Of a stretch of DNA of 64,000 nucleotides, positions 17,281 through 26,840 are shown in pieces (position 1 is the first letter of the stretch; each line of letters opens with the position of its first letter). The notes beneath the pieces are model-generated. The model made no database searches. It had not been told where the DNA came from and saw nothing but the letters and a program-made list of their open reading frames with translations. The translations under genes and the position numbers were made by a program. The stretch comes from JBBRZM01 sp963813635 (lineage in GTDB: Bacteria > Actinomycetota > Acidimicrobiia > IMCC26256 > JBBRZM01), in contig CAWEZO010000007.1 of NCBI GenBank assembly GCA_963813635.1, positions 682,001 through 746,000 on the forward strand. The letters run 5' to 3'.

Positions 17281-18526
17281 GTGGCAGCAATCGATCAGAC
17301 GGACTCGGATCCATACGACTCGTTCGATCCGATGGCGCAGTTCATCGACGGGGTCGCGGGCAACGTGCGCGATCCGTACCCCCGGTTTCGGAAGAAGCGG
17401 CCGGACGCTGCCGGTCGAGTGCGCATTCCAGATGAACTTCGCGGACGAAGAGGTCGAGGCGTGGACCGCGCACACCTACGACACGGTCTCGGCGGTCCTG
17501 CGTGACAACACCGATTTTTGCTCGGGTGCCATCCGCGAGCTGTTGACCGTCGTCATGGGCCCGTATCCGCTCGTCGGCATGGACGAGCCGGAGCACAAAC
17601 GGCTGCGTTCGCTCGTTGCCCTGGCGTTTCGCCAGAAGACGTTGCAGCACTGGGACGCCGAGCTCATCGTGCCGGTCATCGACGAGTACATCGACCGCTT
17701 CGCCGCGCGCGGCCGGGCCGAGCTCGTGCGCGAGTTCACGTATCGGTACCCGGTGCACGTGATCGCGGCGATTCTCGGTCTGCCGGCCGGCGACTTTCCG
17801 TTCTTCCACGAGCGCGCGATCGCACTGCTGAACGTTGCCGCCAAGCCCGATGCCGGGATCGTGGCGTCGCTCGAGCTGCGCGATTACTTCGCCGAGATCG
17901 TCGAACAACGACGACGTGTTCCCGAATCGGATCTCATCAGCGAGCTCGTGCGGGCCAGGCTCGACGGTGAGCAGCTCGGCGACGAGGAGATCTTCTCGTT
18001 CCTCCGCCTCCTGCTTCCCGCGGGCGCCGAAACCACGTATCGAGCGACGGGCAACTTCCTGTTCGCGCTGCTCACGCACCCCGAACAGCTCGACGCGCTG
18101 CGCGCCGACCGGGCGCTCATGACGCAGGCGATCGAAGAGTCGCTGCGGTGGGAGTCGCCGCTGCTGCTCACGATGCGGAACGCGGCGAACGATACCGAAG
18201 TCGCCGGCGTTACGGTGCCCACAGGTGGCGAGGTGCACGCCAACGTCGGTTCGGCCAACCACGACGAGACCCGCTGGGAACGCGCCGAGGAGTTCGACAT
18301 CTTCCGCGATCCGATACCGCACATCGCGTTCGGTGTCGGCCCGCACATGTGCCTCGGCATGCACTTGGCACGCATGGAGATGGCGTCGGCCGTCAACCGG
18401 TTGCTGGACCGTTGCCCCAACCTGCGCCCCGATCCCGAGCTGTGGGACCGCGACGACGTGCACATCCACGGCGAGAACTTCCGCTCACCCGCGACCCTGC
18501 CCGTGCTCTTCGACCCGTCCGAGTAA
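17281..18526 (+). CDS. Cytochrome P450 (one frameshift)
   Basis: Bacterial class I P450 of about 415 residues. Start GTG 17281 with GGGGAG upstream. The frame slips by one inserted base near 17400, after PYPRFR. I-helix oxygen-binding LLLPAGAETTYRAT, K-helix ExxR in EESLRWESP, and heme loop FGVGPHMCLGMHLARME with the Cys thiolate are all present. It needs ferredoxin and a reductase; a 3Fe-4S-type ferredoxin lies at 19866 and a ferredoxin/FAD reductase pair at 63027-64000. The substrate is probably a hydrophobic alicyclic, but is not defined. Confidence 0.88.
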
Positions 18527-18550
18527 CGCGGTAGCGAGTCCCCAAGAACA

Positions 18551-18596
18551 CGTTTGTGCAATCGGGCCCCCTATAGGGGCCCTGATTGCACAAACG
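18551..18596. terminator. Bidirectional hairpin terminator
   Basis: A 13-bp perfect outer stem CGTTTGTGCAATC / GATTGCACAAACG encloses a 7-bp GGGCCCC / GGGGCCC stem with a short CTATA loop and one bulged T. It lies between the convergent P450 and amidohydrolase genes. There is no T tract, so termination would be by structure alone, as is common in actinobacteria. Confidence 0.75.
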
Positions 18597-18604
18597 CTCG
18601 GGGT

Positions 18605-19688
18605 TCACCCACTGAGGCCGTACAGGCGGAGGGCGTTGGTGCCGAGCAGCTTGTCGATCGTGTCGTCGCCCAGCATCTTGGCGTGACGGCGGGCCTCCTC
18701 GACGGTGCCGGGAAAGTCGCTGTCCCAATGTGGGTAGTCGGACGCGAAGACGATGCTGTCGGCACCGAGGTGCTCCACGTACGTCTCGAGCAGCTGCTCT
18801 TCGCACTCGAACGAGAAGTAGCACTGGCCCCGCTCGATGAGCTCGCGCGGATCGCTCTTCATCGCCGGTAACTGGTCGGGCTTCTTCTCGAAGTGCTCGT
18901 GCACGCGGTACACGAAATACGGGACCCACCCGATGCCCGACTCCAGGAACGCGACCCGCAGCGTCGGGAAGCGGTCGAGCACGCCACCCATCGCCAGCGC
19001 GGTGAACGCGACCATCTGATCGACGGGAAAGCTCAGCGCGTGCACCTGCCGCGTAGTTCGAGAAGCGGTCGGCGGCGGGGAGCGGCAGGTTCATGCCCGG
19101 CGCGCTGTGGACGCCGAGCGCGACATCCGTATCCGCGGCCGCCTCGAAGAACGGCAGGAACACCGGGTCATCAAGATTGCGCTCACCGACGACCGGCGGA
19201 ATCGTCACCGCCACGGCGCCTTTGCGCACCGCCCGTTGCAGTTCGGCGATCGACCGCTCGACATCCTGGAGCGGCACGATCGCGACCGTCTTCAGGCGCG
19301 TTGCATCGTGCGCGCACAGATCGTCGAGCATCCAGTCGTTGTACGCCTCGGCAACCTCCGCCGCGAGCCCCGCGTCGCCGTAGCTGGTGAGCCCGATCGT
19401 GAAGCTGCCGTAGAGCACCTGCATGTCGATGCCCTCCGAATCCATGTCGCGCAGACGGACGGCGACGTCGCCGGCGCCTTCGACCGCCGCCGGGTTGGTC
19501 GCGGTCTCGATCGGCGCGCCGCGCCCGTGCCCCGCTTGCACCGGGTATGCCTTGCCGTCGACTGAGAGCACGGTCGTGCCGCCCGACTCGACGAAGCCCA
19601 ACCAGCCCGGCCGGCGCTCGTTGAGCTCGCGCCACGCGCTCGCGTTCTCGTACACGTGCGCGTCGGCATCGACAACGGGCGTGGCCAT
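18605..19688 (-). CDS. Amidohydrolase 2 family metal-dependent hydrolase (one frameshift)
   Basis: PF04909 TIM-barrel hydrolase of about 360 residues. N-terminal VVDADAHVYEN supplies the first His, LGVHSAPGMNLPLP the second, and the C-terminal half has FLESGIGWVPYFVYR and FASDYPHWDSDFPGTV with the metal-binding Asp. One inserted base near 19045 separates the halves. Members are decarboxylases or hydrolases of aromatic and alicyclic acids; close relatives occur in steroid and terpene clusters. A paralogue is at 56764. Start ATG 19688. Confidence 0.82.
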
Positions 19689-19865
19689 GCACCTGCCTCT
19701 CGGGTCGACTTCGCTCGACTCGAGTCATCGTCGTGGCGCCGCCACCGCGACGTCAAGAAGCCGGGCGCCGCACACGACCGCCGGCGAGCGGTCGGCGCCG
19801 GCTGGCCTCGACTAATGTTTGCCACGCAGTCGCCGGGCCGGCGCCCGCGACGCTGGAGGTTTGCC

Positions 19866-20075
19866 GTGGCGTTGCAGATCAAGATCGATCGTGAGGCGTG
19901 CATGGGTTCGGGCAACTGCTCGTTCTGGGCGCCCGATGTCTTCGACCTCGATGACGACGGCATCGCGATCGTGCTCGACCCTGACGCCGCGCCCGAAGAG
20001 AAGATCCTGCTCGCGGCCCAGGGCTGTCCCACCCAGGCGATCTCCGTCCTGAAGGATGGCGAAAAGATCTCCTGA
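19866..20075 (+). CDS. Small ferredoxin (3Fe-4S type)
   Basis: 69-residue ferredoxin, GTG 19866 with GGAGG seven bases upstream. Three Cys are placed as ACMGSGNC...QGCPTQAI (C-x5-C...CP), with Gly in place of the second cluster ligand, the usual pattern of the single-cluster ferredoxins that reduce actinobacterial P450s. It is the nearest redox partner for the P450 at 17281. It precedes the FadE34-like gene by about 120 bp and may be cotranscribed with it. Confidence 0.85.
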   Translation: MALQIKIDREACMGSGNCSFWAPDVFDLDDDGIAIVLDPDAAPEEKILLAAQGCPTQAISVLKDGEKIS

Positions 20076-20197
20076 CGGGGGTCGTGCAGCCAAAGACCTC
20101 CCTACGGTTCGGGCGGCCCGGTCGCGACCACGCCGGCGGATCTGACGCCGGCCGCGACGTGCGCGACCATCGGGTACCCCCAAGGAGCCCTCGCCCC

Positions 20198-22390
20198 ATG
20201 CCGATCGGCATCACCGAAGAGCACGAAGCGCTGCACCAGGCGGTGCGGGGCTGGGCCGAGCCGGCATTGCCCGCCGGCAGTGCCGCGCTCGCTCCTCGAC
20301 GCCGACACGGAGGACCTGCCGCTGTTCTGGGCCGACCTCGTCGCCCAGGGCTGGACGGGCATTCACATCGACGAGGAGCACGGCGGCGAGGGGTACGGGC
20401 TCCCCGAGCTGGTCGTCGTGCTCGAGGAGCTCGGTCGTGCCGCCGCCCCCGGTCCGTTCGCTCGCGACCACGCTCGCGGCGCGTCGTGCTGCAGGCCGCA
20501 GGCAAGGAAGTTGCCGCGGCAGCTGCGTCCCCGATCTCGCCGAGCGGATCGGTTGTCGGCACCGTCGCGCTCGACGGCGCGCTCGACGCCGAGAAGACCG
20601 AACGACGGTGCTCCGCGTGCGCGGCACCCTGCGTCCGGTGCTGTCGGGTCACCTCGCGCCAGCTGCTGATCGCGCGACGCAGGGGCCGCTGGTGCGTGCT
20701 GCGCGCCGGCGAGTTCGACTGCCACGGAGCTGGACAGCGTCGACCTGACCCGGCGCGTCGCCGAGGTGACCGTCGAGGGCGCGCTCGTGCCGTCTGCGCC
20801 GCCAGCTGCCCGGAGCTGTCGTCGCTCGACGGTGCAGCGACCTCGCGGCGGTGCTGTTCGCCGCCGACGCGGTCGGCGGCGTCGCAGTGGTGCGTCGACA
20901 CCGCGGCCGAGTACGCGAAGGATCGCCGTCAGTTCGGCCGGCCGATCGGCCAGTTCCAGGGGGTCAAGCACCGCTGCGCCAACATGCTCGCCCGCACCGA
21001 GCTCGCCCGGGCCGCGACGTGGGATGCCGCGCGCGCGGTCGACGACGCCGAGACCGAGGCCGTTCGCTGCGGCCGCTGCGGCGTCGCTCGCGATCGACGG
21101 GTTCTTCCAGACCGCGAAGGACTGCGTGCAGATCCTCGGTGGGATCGGCTTCACGTGGGAGCACGACGCGCACGTCTACCTCCGCCGTGCCACGGCGACG
21201 CGCGCCCTGCTCGGGCAGCCGGCGGCGTGGCAGGTGCGCGCCGCCCGGCTCGCGCTCGGCGGGTGCACGCCGGCGCCTGACCGTCGACCTCCCGCCCGAG
21301 GCCGAGGCGCACCGCGAGGAGCTGCGCGCGCTGCTCGACGGAGCTCAGCGGTCTCGATCCCGCCGAGCAGCGCCGGCGCGTCGCGGACGAGGGCTTCGTC
21401 TCGCCGCAGTGGCCGAAGCCGTGGGGACGTGACGCCGACGCGCTCGAGCAGCTCGTGATCGACGACGAGTTCCGCCACGCCGGCATGATCGCGGCCCGAA
21501 CATCGCGGTCGGCGGCTGGGCGCTCCCGCCGCTGATGGTCTACGGCACCGAGGAGCAACAGCAGCGCTGGATCCCGCCGACGCTGCGGGGCGAGATCGAG
21601 TGGTGCCAGCTCTTCAGCGAGCCGGGCGCGGGCTCTGACCTCGCGTCGCTCACCACGCGCGCCGAGCGGGTCGAGGGCGGCTGGCTCGTCAGCGGTCAGA
21701 AGGTGTGGACGTCGATGGCCGAGACGGCCGCACTGGGGGATCCTGCTCGCCCGCACCGACCCGGATGCGCCGAAGCACGAGGGCATCTCGTTCTTCATGC
21801 TCGACATGAAGACCGAAGGTATCGACGTGCGCCCGTTCCGCGAGCTCACCGGCCAGGCGATGTTCAACGAGGTGTTCTTCGACGACGTGTTCGTGCCCGA
21901 CGACTGCCTGGTCGGTCAGGAGCACGACGGTTGGCGCGCGACCCGCACCTCACTCGCCAACGAGCGGGTGTTCATGGGCAGCGGCGCGACGATCGGCCCG
22001 GCATCCGCGGCATCCTCGACATCGTCCGCACGACTGGCGCTCGACGACGACACCGCTCACGCTGTCCGACGTGGGCGAGCTCGTCGCGCGCGAGCTACGC
22101 GCTCGCGGTGCTCGGGTTCCGCCTCACGCTCTCGCGCGCTCGACGGGCGCCGACCCGTCGCGGCTCCGAGGCGTCGGTGCGAGAAGCTCCTCGGCGTCGA
22201 GCACGATCAGGCCGTGCAGGAGGTCGGGCTCGAGCTCGCCGGCGGCGAAGGCGCCGTGCGCGACGGCGACGCGGCACCGTGGGTCCAGCAGTTCCTCTTC
22301 AACCGCTGTCTCACGATCGCCGGCGGTACCAGCGAGATCCAGCGCAACATCATCGGGGAACGCGTCTTGGGGCTGCCGCGCGACCCCTGA
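20198..22390 (+). CDS. Two-domain acyl-CoA dehydrogenase, FadE34-like (many frameshifts)
   Basis: About 725 residues made of two fused acyl-CoA dehydrogenase domains, pieced together over all three frames. Domain 1: PIGITEEHEALHQAVRGWAE, HIDEEHGGEGYGLPELVVVL, QFGRPIGQFQGVKHRCA and QILGGIGFTWEHDAHVY. Domain 2: LPPLMVYGTEEQQQRW, CQLFSEPGAGSDLASLTTRA, GQKVWTSMAE and a C-terminal GGTSEIQRNIIGERVLGLPR. In mycobacteria FadE34 has this fused layout and oxidises steroid-24-oyl-CoA side chains; the substrate here is inference. ATG 20198 has AAGGAG upstream. Breaks look like single inserted bases (for example about 20261 and 20288). Confidence 0.8.
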
Positions 22391-22391
22391 G

Positions 22392-23150
22392 CTACGGGAG
22401 CGGTACCACTTCGCCGGGGTAGATGAGGTTGGGGTTGCCGCTGCGCAGCCCGGGACGTGCAGCCGTGACCAGCTCGACCCAGTAGCTCGCGATCTCCCGC
22501 TCAGTCAGCTCACTCGTGCTTCGACCCGTTGTGCGCGCGACTTCCGCGGCCGCGATCGTCCACAGGTTGTCGCCGGCGACGACGACATGACGATCCACCG
22601 GCGCGTCGGCACGCGGCGTCGGACTCGGAGCCGGGCTCGGCGGATCGAGATCCGATGACTGTGCCGGCTGCGCGGGCGATGACGGTGATGTGGTCGGCGC
22701 GGGCGGAAACGACTCGAGGACGTGCGCTCGCCCGCTGCGCACGCGGGGCGACGTCGTGGACGTCGTGGGCGGGGGAGCGGCGTGCGCGACCCCGGCGCCA
22801 CTCGCGACCACGGTCGTCACGAGCGCGACGGCCAGCGCACCATCGACAACGCGGCGAATTGCCGGCAGCGTGCACCATCCGAGCGCGTTGATGACGCGCG
22901 TGGCGCGCACGACGCTCGCGACGCCGTACAGCACCGTCGTCGCGAAGATCCAGCACAGCCCGCCGAGCGCGAGAAGGCGCAGCGTCGCAGCGAGGACGTC
23001 AGCCGGCGGCGACTGTCGAAGCCACACGCCGACGTGGGCGGACGGGACCGAGAACCCGTCGACCTGTCCGAGGAGGACAAGGGCGAACAGTCCGGCCATC
23101 TCGGCAATGAGCAGCAGTCCTGTCAGCGCCAGATTGCGGAGACGTCGCAT
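22392..23150 (-). CDS. LysM-domain membrane protein
   Basis: 252 residues. Three hydrophobic segments at about 8-28, 55-82 and 108-128 (the last ending AHAAPPPT, like a cleaved or anchored helix), then a Pro/Ser/Thr-rich linker at about 130-185, and a C-terminal LysM-like unit HVVVAGDNLWTIAAAEVA...NPNLIYPGEVVPLP that would bind peptidoglycan. The layout resembles actinobacterial LysM proteins linked to the envelope. It ends one base from the FadE34-like gene, convergently. Not part of the catabolic set. Confidence 0.78.
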   Translation of the reverse strand: MRRLRNLALTGLLLIAEMAGLFALVLLGQVDGFSVPSAHVGVWLRQSPPADVLAATLRLLALGGLCWIFATTVLYGVASVVRATRVINALGWCTLPAIRRVVDGALAVALVTTVVASGAGVAHAAPPPTTSTTSPRVRSGRAHVLESFPPAPTTSPSSPAQPAQSSDLDPPSPAPSPTPRADAPVDRHVVVAGDNLWTIAAAEVARTTGRSTSELTEREIASYWVELVTAARPGLRSGNPNLIYPGEVVPLP

Positions 23151-23331
23151 GAAGCCAAGCTAGATCGCCTGAAGGCGCTATAACAAGTCTGAAGTAGTTA
23201 TAGAGTGTCTCTACCTCGGCTGCGAAGCCAGGAGCGCCAACGAGCCGGAGATGTTTGATCGGGGTCACCCGGCGCGAGACCGCTCGGTGATACGTTCCGC
23301 CTCGCTGTCGCGCATTGGGGGGGTCCTTCGC

Positions 23332-24114
23332 ATGCTTGGTTCGGCACTCGACATCTGGTCGAAAGCTGGTGGCGCGTATCTCTCGCGCTGGTCGCACGTC
23401 GTGGTCGGAATCACCTGGATCGGCCTGCTCTACTACTTCAACTTCGTGCAGGTCCCCGCGTTCGCCGAGATGGAGGCCGCAGCGCGCAACAACACGATCG
23501 ACAAGCTCGCGTCGCGTGCGCTGTGGTGGTTCCGCTGGTCTGCACTCCTCACGGTCCTGACGGGACTGTCGATCCTGTCGTTCCAGCAGGCGCCCGACGC
23601 CAATGGCGCGCTGAAGTCTCAACTGATGAACATCGAGTACTGGCGGAGTCCGCAAGGCACCGCGATCCTTGCCGGCATCCTGCTCGGGCTGACGATGTTC
23701 CTCAACGTGTGGGGGGTCATCTGGCCCAAGCAGAAGATCGTGATCGCGAATGCGCGCAACGTACAGGCAGGCGGTGAGGCCAATCCCGCCGCGGCCGCAG
23801 AGGGCCGCAAGGCGTTGGTGGCGTCGAGGATGAACATGATCTTCTCGCTGCCGTTGCTGGTGTTCATGGTCGGCACGGCGCACTTCCCGTACAAGATCAG
23901 CGGCGTCGACACGTCGGCCAACAACCGCTGGACGTTCTGGATCGTATGGATCGTCCTGTGGGCGTTTCTCGAGGCCAACGCGCTCGGCCTTCTCGGAGGC
24001 GTCAAACCCGGCGGGCTGCGTTTGATCTACGACACCCACCAGAATGCGCTTATCGCCGGCTTCGTGTACGCGGCACTGGCAGTGGCCATCTACTCAGTGG
24101 CGCTCGCCGCGTAA
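23332..24114 (+). CDS. Urate-oxidase N-terminal-like membrane protein (PF06181 type)
   Basis: 260-residue multi-pass membrane protein beginning at ATG 23332; an upstream ATG at 23251 would add 27 poor residues. WSHVVVGITWIGLLYYFNFV is the first helix and holds a His, and further helices are near AILAGILLGLTMFLNVWGVI, FSLPLLVFMVGTAHFP and WTFWIVWIVLWAFLEANALG, the pattern of PuuD/DUF989 proteins. PuuD is a cytochrome-c-linked urate hydroxylase; the cytochrome domain is absent here, so function is open. Divergent from the LysM gene and convergent with a FadE. Confidence 0.7.
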   Translation: MLGSALDIWSKAGGAYLSRWSHVVVGITWIGLLYYFNFVQVPAFAEMEAAARNNTIDKLASRALWWFRWSALLTVLTGLSILSFQQAPDANGALKSQLMNIEYWRSPQGTAILAGILLGLTMFLNVWGVIWPKQKIVIANARNVQAGGEANPAAAAEGRKALVASRMNMIFSLPLLVFMVGTAHFPYKISGVDTSANNRWTFWIVWIVLWAFLEANALGLLGGVKPGGLRLIYDTHQNALIAGFVYAALAVAIYSVALAA

Positions 24115-24135
24115 CAACGGCAACGTCTCGAACAG

Positions 24136-25266
24136 CTACAAGCCGATCGCCGTCGCGACGCGCGCGCGGTGCTCGGCCGCCGTACCGAACAGCGCGGCAT
24201 TCGAGGTCACGCGTCGCACCCACAGGTGCATGTCGTGCTCCCAGGTGTAGCCGATGCCGCCGTGCACCTGGATGCCCTCCTTGGCGATGCGCGCCTGCGC
24301 GTCGCCGGCCGCGGCCTTGGCCATCGACGTGGCAATCGATCGCCGGTCGTCGTCTTCGGCGATCGTGAGCGCAGCGAAATAGCCCGTCGCCCGTGCCCGT
24401 TCGAGCAGGATCGCCATGTCGGCGAACTTGTGCTTGATCGCCTGGAACGAACCGATCGCCACGCCGAACTGCTCGCGGTGCTTCGCATACTCGAGCGACA
24501 CGTCGAAGATCGTCTGGCACGTACCGACGGTCTCGAGGGCGAGCGCGACGGTGGCTTCCTCGACGGCGCGCCGCAGTGCGGGCGCGCTCGCCTCACCGGG
24601 CACTCCGAGGACGCGGTCGCGGGGCACCCGCACGTGGTCGAGCGCGACGGTCGCGATCGGCCGGCTCCGGTCGAGTGCCGCGATCGGCTCGGCGGCCAAC
24701 TGGCTGCCGGGGACCACGTACGCGCCGAGACCGTCGTCGCCGGTTGTGCGTGGCGCGCGGGCAACCACCACCACCTCGTCGGCAGTCGCGCCGTCGAGCA
24801 CGAAGTGCTTCGTGCCTGTGAGCACGACGTCATCGCCGTCGGTGGCCGCCGTCGCGGTCACCTGCGCGGGATCGAAGCTGCCCGGCCCTTCGGCGATCGC
24901 AAGCGCGCCCGTGGTCTCACCGGCGGCCACGGCGCCGAGAAACCGGTGCCGCTGTGCGTCGTCGCCGACCTCGTGCACGACCGCGGCGAACTCGGTGACG
25001 GTTGCGAGGAATGGACCCGGGGCCATCACGCGTCCGAGCTCCTCCACGACGACGGCGAGCTCGAGCGCCCCCAGACCCAGGCCCCCGGCCGTCTCGGGCA
25101 CGGTGAGTGCAGGCCAGCCGAGCTCGACCATGTGCGCCCACAGCGCATCAGGACGGGTGCCCTTCTCGAACACCTCGCGCACCAGCGCCATCGGGCACTC
25201 GTTGGTCAGCATCGTGCGCACGCCGTCGCGCAGCTCGTCTTGCTCTGTCGTGAAATCAAGCTGCAC
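24136..25266 (-). CDS. Acyl-CoA dehydrogenase
   Basis: 376-residue FadE, intact. LDFTTEQDELRDGVRTML N-terminal helix, VPETAGGLGLGALELAVVVE, a mid-domain GALAIAEGPGSFDP, EYAKHREQFGVAIGSFQAIK (FAD/CoA loop) and IQVHGGIGYTWEHDMHLWVR near the C-terminus. It oxidises an acyl-CoA to the 2-enoyl-CoA, passing electrons to ETF. It precedes nothing in the same direction; the FadD at 25308 is 41 bp upstream on the same strand, so FadD-FadE probably form one operon. May be one half of a heteromeric FadE. Confidence 0.87.
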   Translation of the reverse strand: MQLDFTTEQDELRDGVRTMLTNECPMALVREVFEKGTRPDALWAHMVELGWPALTVPETAGGLGLGALELAVVVEELGRVMAPGPFLATVTEFAAVVHEVGDDAQRHRFLGAVAAGETTGALAIAEGPGSFDPAQVTATAATDGDDVVLTGTKHFVLDGATADEVVVVARAPRTTGDDGLGAYVVPGSQLAAEPIAALDRSRPIATVALDHVRVPRDRVLGVPGEASAPALRRAVEEATVALALETVGTCQTIFDVSLEYAKHREQFGVAIGSFQAIKHKFADMAILLERARATGYFAALTIAEDDDRRSIATSMAKAAAGDAQARIAKEGIQVHGGIGYTWEHDMHLWVRRVTSNAALFGTAAEHRARVATAIGL

Positions 25267-25307
25267 GCGCGTTTGCCCCCGAAGTTGTTGCCGATGTTAC
25301 GGTCAGC

Positions 25308-26804
25308 CTACGGGCTCCGCACGAGCGCGACCAAGGCCTTGCGGTCGATCTTCTCCGTCGCAGTGAGCGGCAGCGTGCCGACGAGGTGCAGCGCTTCGGG
25401 CAGCTTGTACGCGGCGAGATGCGGCGCCGCGAACTCTCGTAACGCCTCGAGTGTGGGCGGCCGGTCGGCATCTCGCGGCACGACAACGGCGACACCCACT
25501 TCGCCCATCACCGGGTCGGGACGCGGGACGGCCGCGATCGCGGCAACTTCCGGGTGTGTCGACAACACGCCTTCGACTTCGACCGGGTACACGTTGTAAC
25601 CGCCGCGCACGTACATCTCCTTGCTGCGACCGACCAGCCGGAGCCGGCCCTCCCCATCGAGCCAGCCGAGGTCGCCGGTGCGGACGAACCCGTCGGGCGT
25701 GAACGCCGCCCTGGTTGCGTCGGCATCGCGCCAGTAGCCGCTCATCATCGCGGGGGAGCGGAGGCAGACTTGTCCGACCTCGCCGCGGGCAACCGGCTCG
25801 TCGTCGTCGATCAGCGCGAGGTCGACGCCCGGGAGCGGACGGCCCACGCTGACCACAGCATCTTCGGGGTGGTCATCGAACGCAGTGCCCAGCCCGATGC
25901 CCGCTTCCGTGCACGAGTAGCGCGTCGCGAGCGCGGCGCCGAAGCGGGCGCGAGCCTCTTCGGCGAGGCCCGGTGTGATCGGGCCGCCGCCGACCACGAT
26001 GAACCGCACGCTGCTGAGGTCGTGGGTGTCGAAGTCGGGTTGCCGGAGCATCAGCGCGATTTGTGCAGGGACCCCGGAAACCGTCGTCATCCGTTGCTCG
26101 GCGATGAGACGCAATGCCGCGGCGGCGCGCCAGCGCGTCATGATGAAGTTGGTGCCGCCGCGGCGCAACGTACCCGGGAGCTTCGTCATGAAACCGAGAT
26201 GCGCGAACGACGTGCCGATGAAGCTGCGCGTGCCGCCACCCCACGCGTCGCCGACGTCGGTCTGGGTGATGAACTCGAGCTGGCGGTTGCAGTACAACGC
26301 GCCACGCGGAAGGCCGGTCGTGCCCGAGGTGAAAACGATCGCGACCGGCCGGTCGGGATTCTCGTCGAGGGCCCTCGGCACCGCGCCTCGCACGCGCAAC
26401 GCATAGAGCAAGCCCTCGGCACTCGTTGCGGGCACGAGCTCCTCGACGTCGGCGCCCGGCCCGCTATCGCTGCCGCCGCCGAGGCCGGGAGCGGTGAGCA
26501 CCAGCCGGGGCGCCGCGATGCCGAGCACGGCATCACGCTCGCGTTGTGACAGGCGATCGTTGACACCGGCTGTGATCGCACCGATCTTCGCGGCCCCGAG
26601 GTACAAGCTGAGGTATTCGGGACCGGGCGGGAGGGCGAGCGCGACCACGTCGCCGGCGCGCACGCCACGATTCGTGAGACCGACCGCGACCTCGTCGGAG
26701 ATGCGCTCGACGTCGCGGTACGTCAGCGCCCAGCCGTCGTCGGTGACGTACGCAGTAGCATCCGCGAAGCGCCGAGCGGCTTCGCCGGTGGTTGCCGGAA
26801 GCAT
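25308..26804 (-). CDS. FadD-type acyl-CoA ligase
   Basis: 498-residue ANL ligase. Phosphate loop VFTSGTTGLPRGALY at about 157-171, A5 TRYSCTEAGIGLGTAF, TPDGFVRTGDLGWLDGEGR, and hinge GRSKEMYVRGGYNVYPVEVE. The C-terminal Lys motif is LTATEKIDRKAL, keeping the catalytic Lys but with Glu in place of Gly. Start ATG 26804. It is divergent from the TetR gene by 36 bp and upstream of the FadE at 24136. A local TetR regulator controlling this FadD-FadE unit is plausible. Confidence 0.87.
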   Translation of the reverse strand: MLPATTGEAARRFADATAYVTDDGWALTYRDVERISDEVAVGLTNRGVRAGDVVALALPPGPEYLSLYLGAAKIGAITAGVNDRLSQRERDAVLGIAAPRLVLTAPGLGGGSDSGPGADVEELVPATSAEGLLYALRVRGAVPRALDENPDRPVAIVFTSGTTGLPRGALYCNRQLEFITQTDVGDAWGGGTRSFIGTSFAHLGFMTKLPGTLRRGGTNFIMTRWRAAAALRLIAEQRMTTVSGVPAQIALMLRQPDFDTHDLSSVRFIVVGGGPITPGLAEEARARFGAALATRYSCTEAGIGLGTAFDDHPEDAVVSVGRPLPGVDLALIDDDEPVARGEVGQVCLRSPAMMSGYWRDADATRAAFTPDGFVRTGDLGWLDGEGRLRLVGRSKEMYVRGGYNVYPVEVEGVLSTHPEVAAIAAVPRPDPVMGEVGVAVVVPRDADRPPTLEALREFAAPHLAAYKLPEALHLVGTLPLTATEKIDRKALVALVRSP

Positions 26805-26840
26805 CGGGCAGCCTTTGGTCGCGGGCCGGGGGATTTCTTC

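Noticed and set aside
20198..22390. Programmed frameshifting or gene decay in the dehydrogenase
   Set aside because: Breaks are too many and all motifs are intact; sequencing insertions explain them better.
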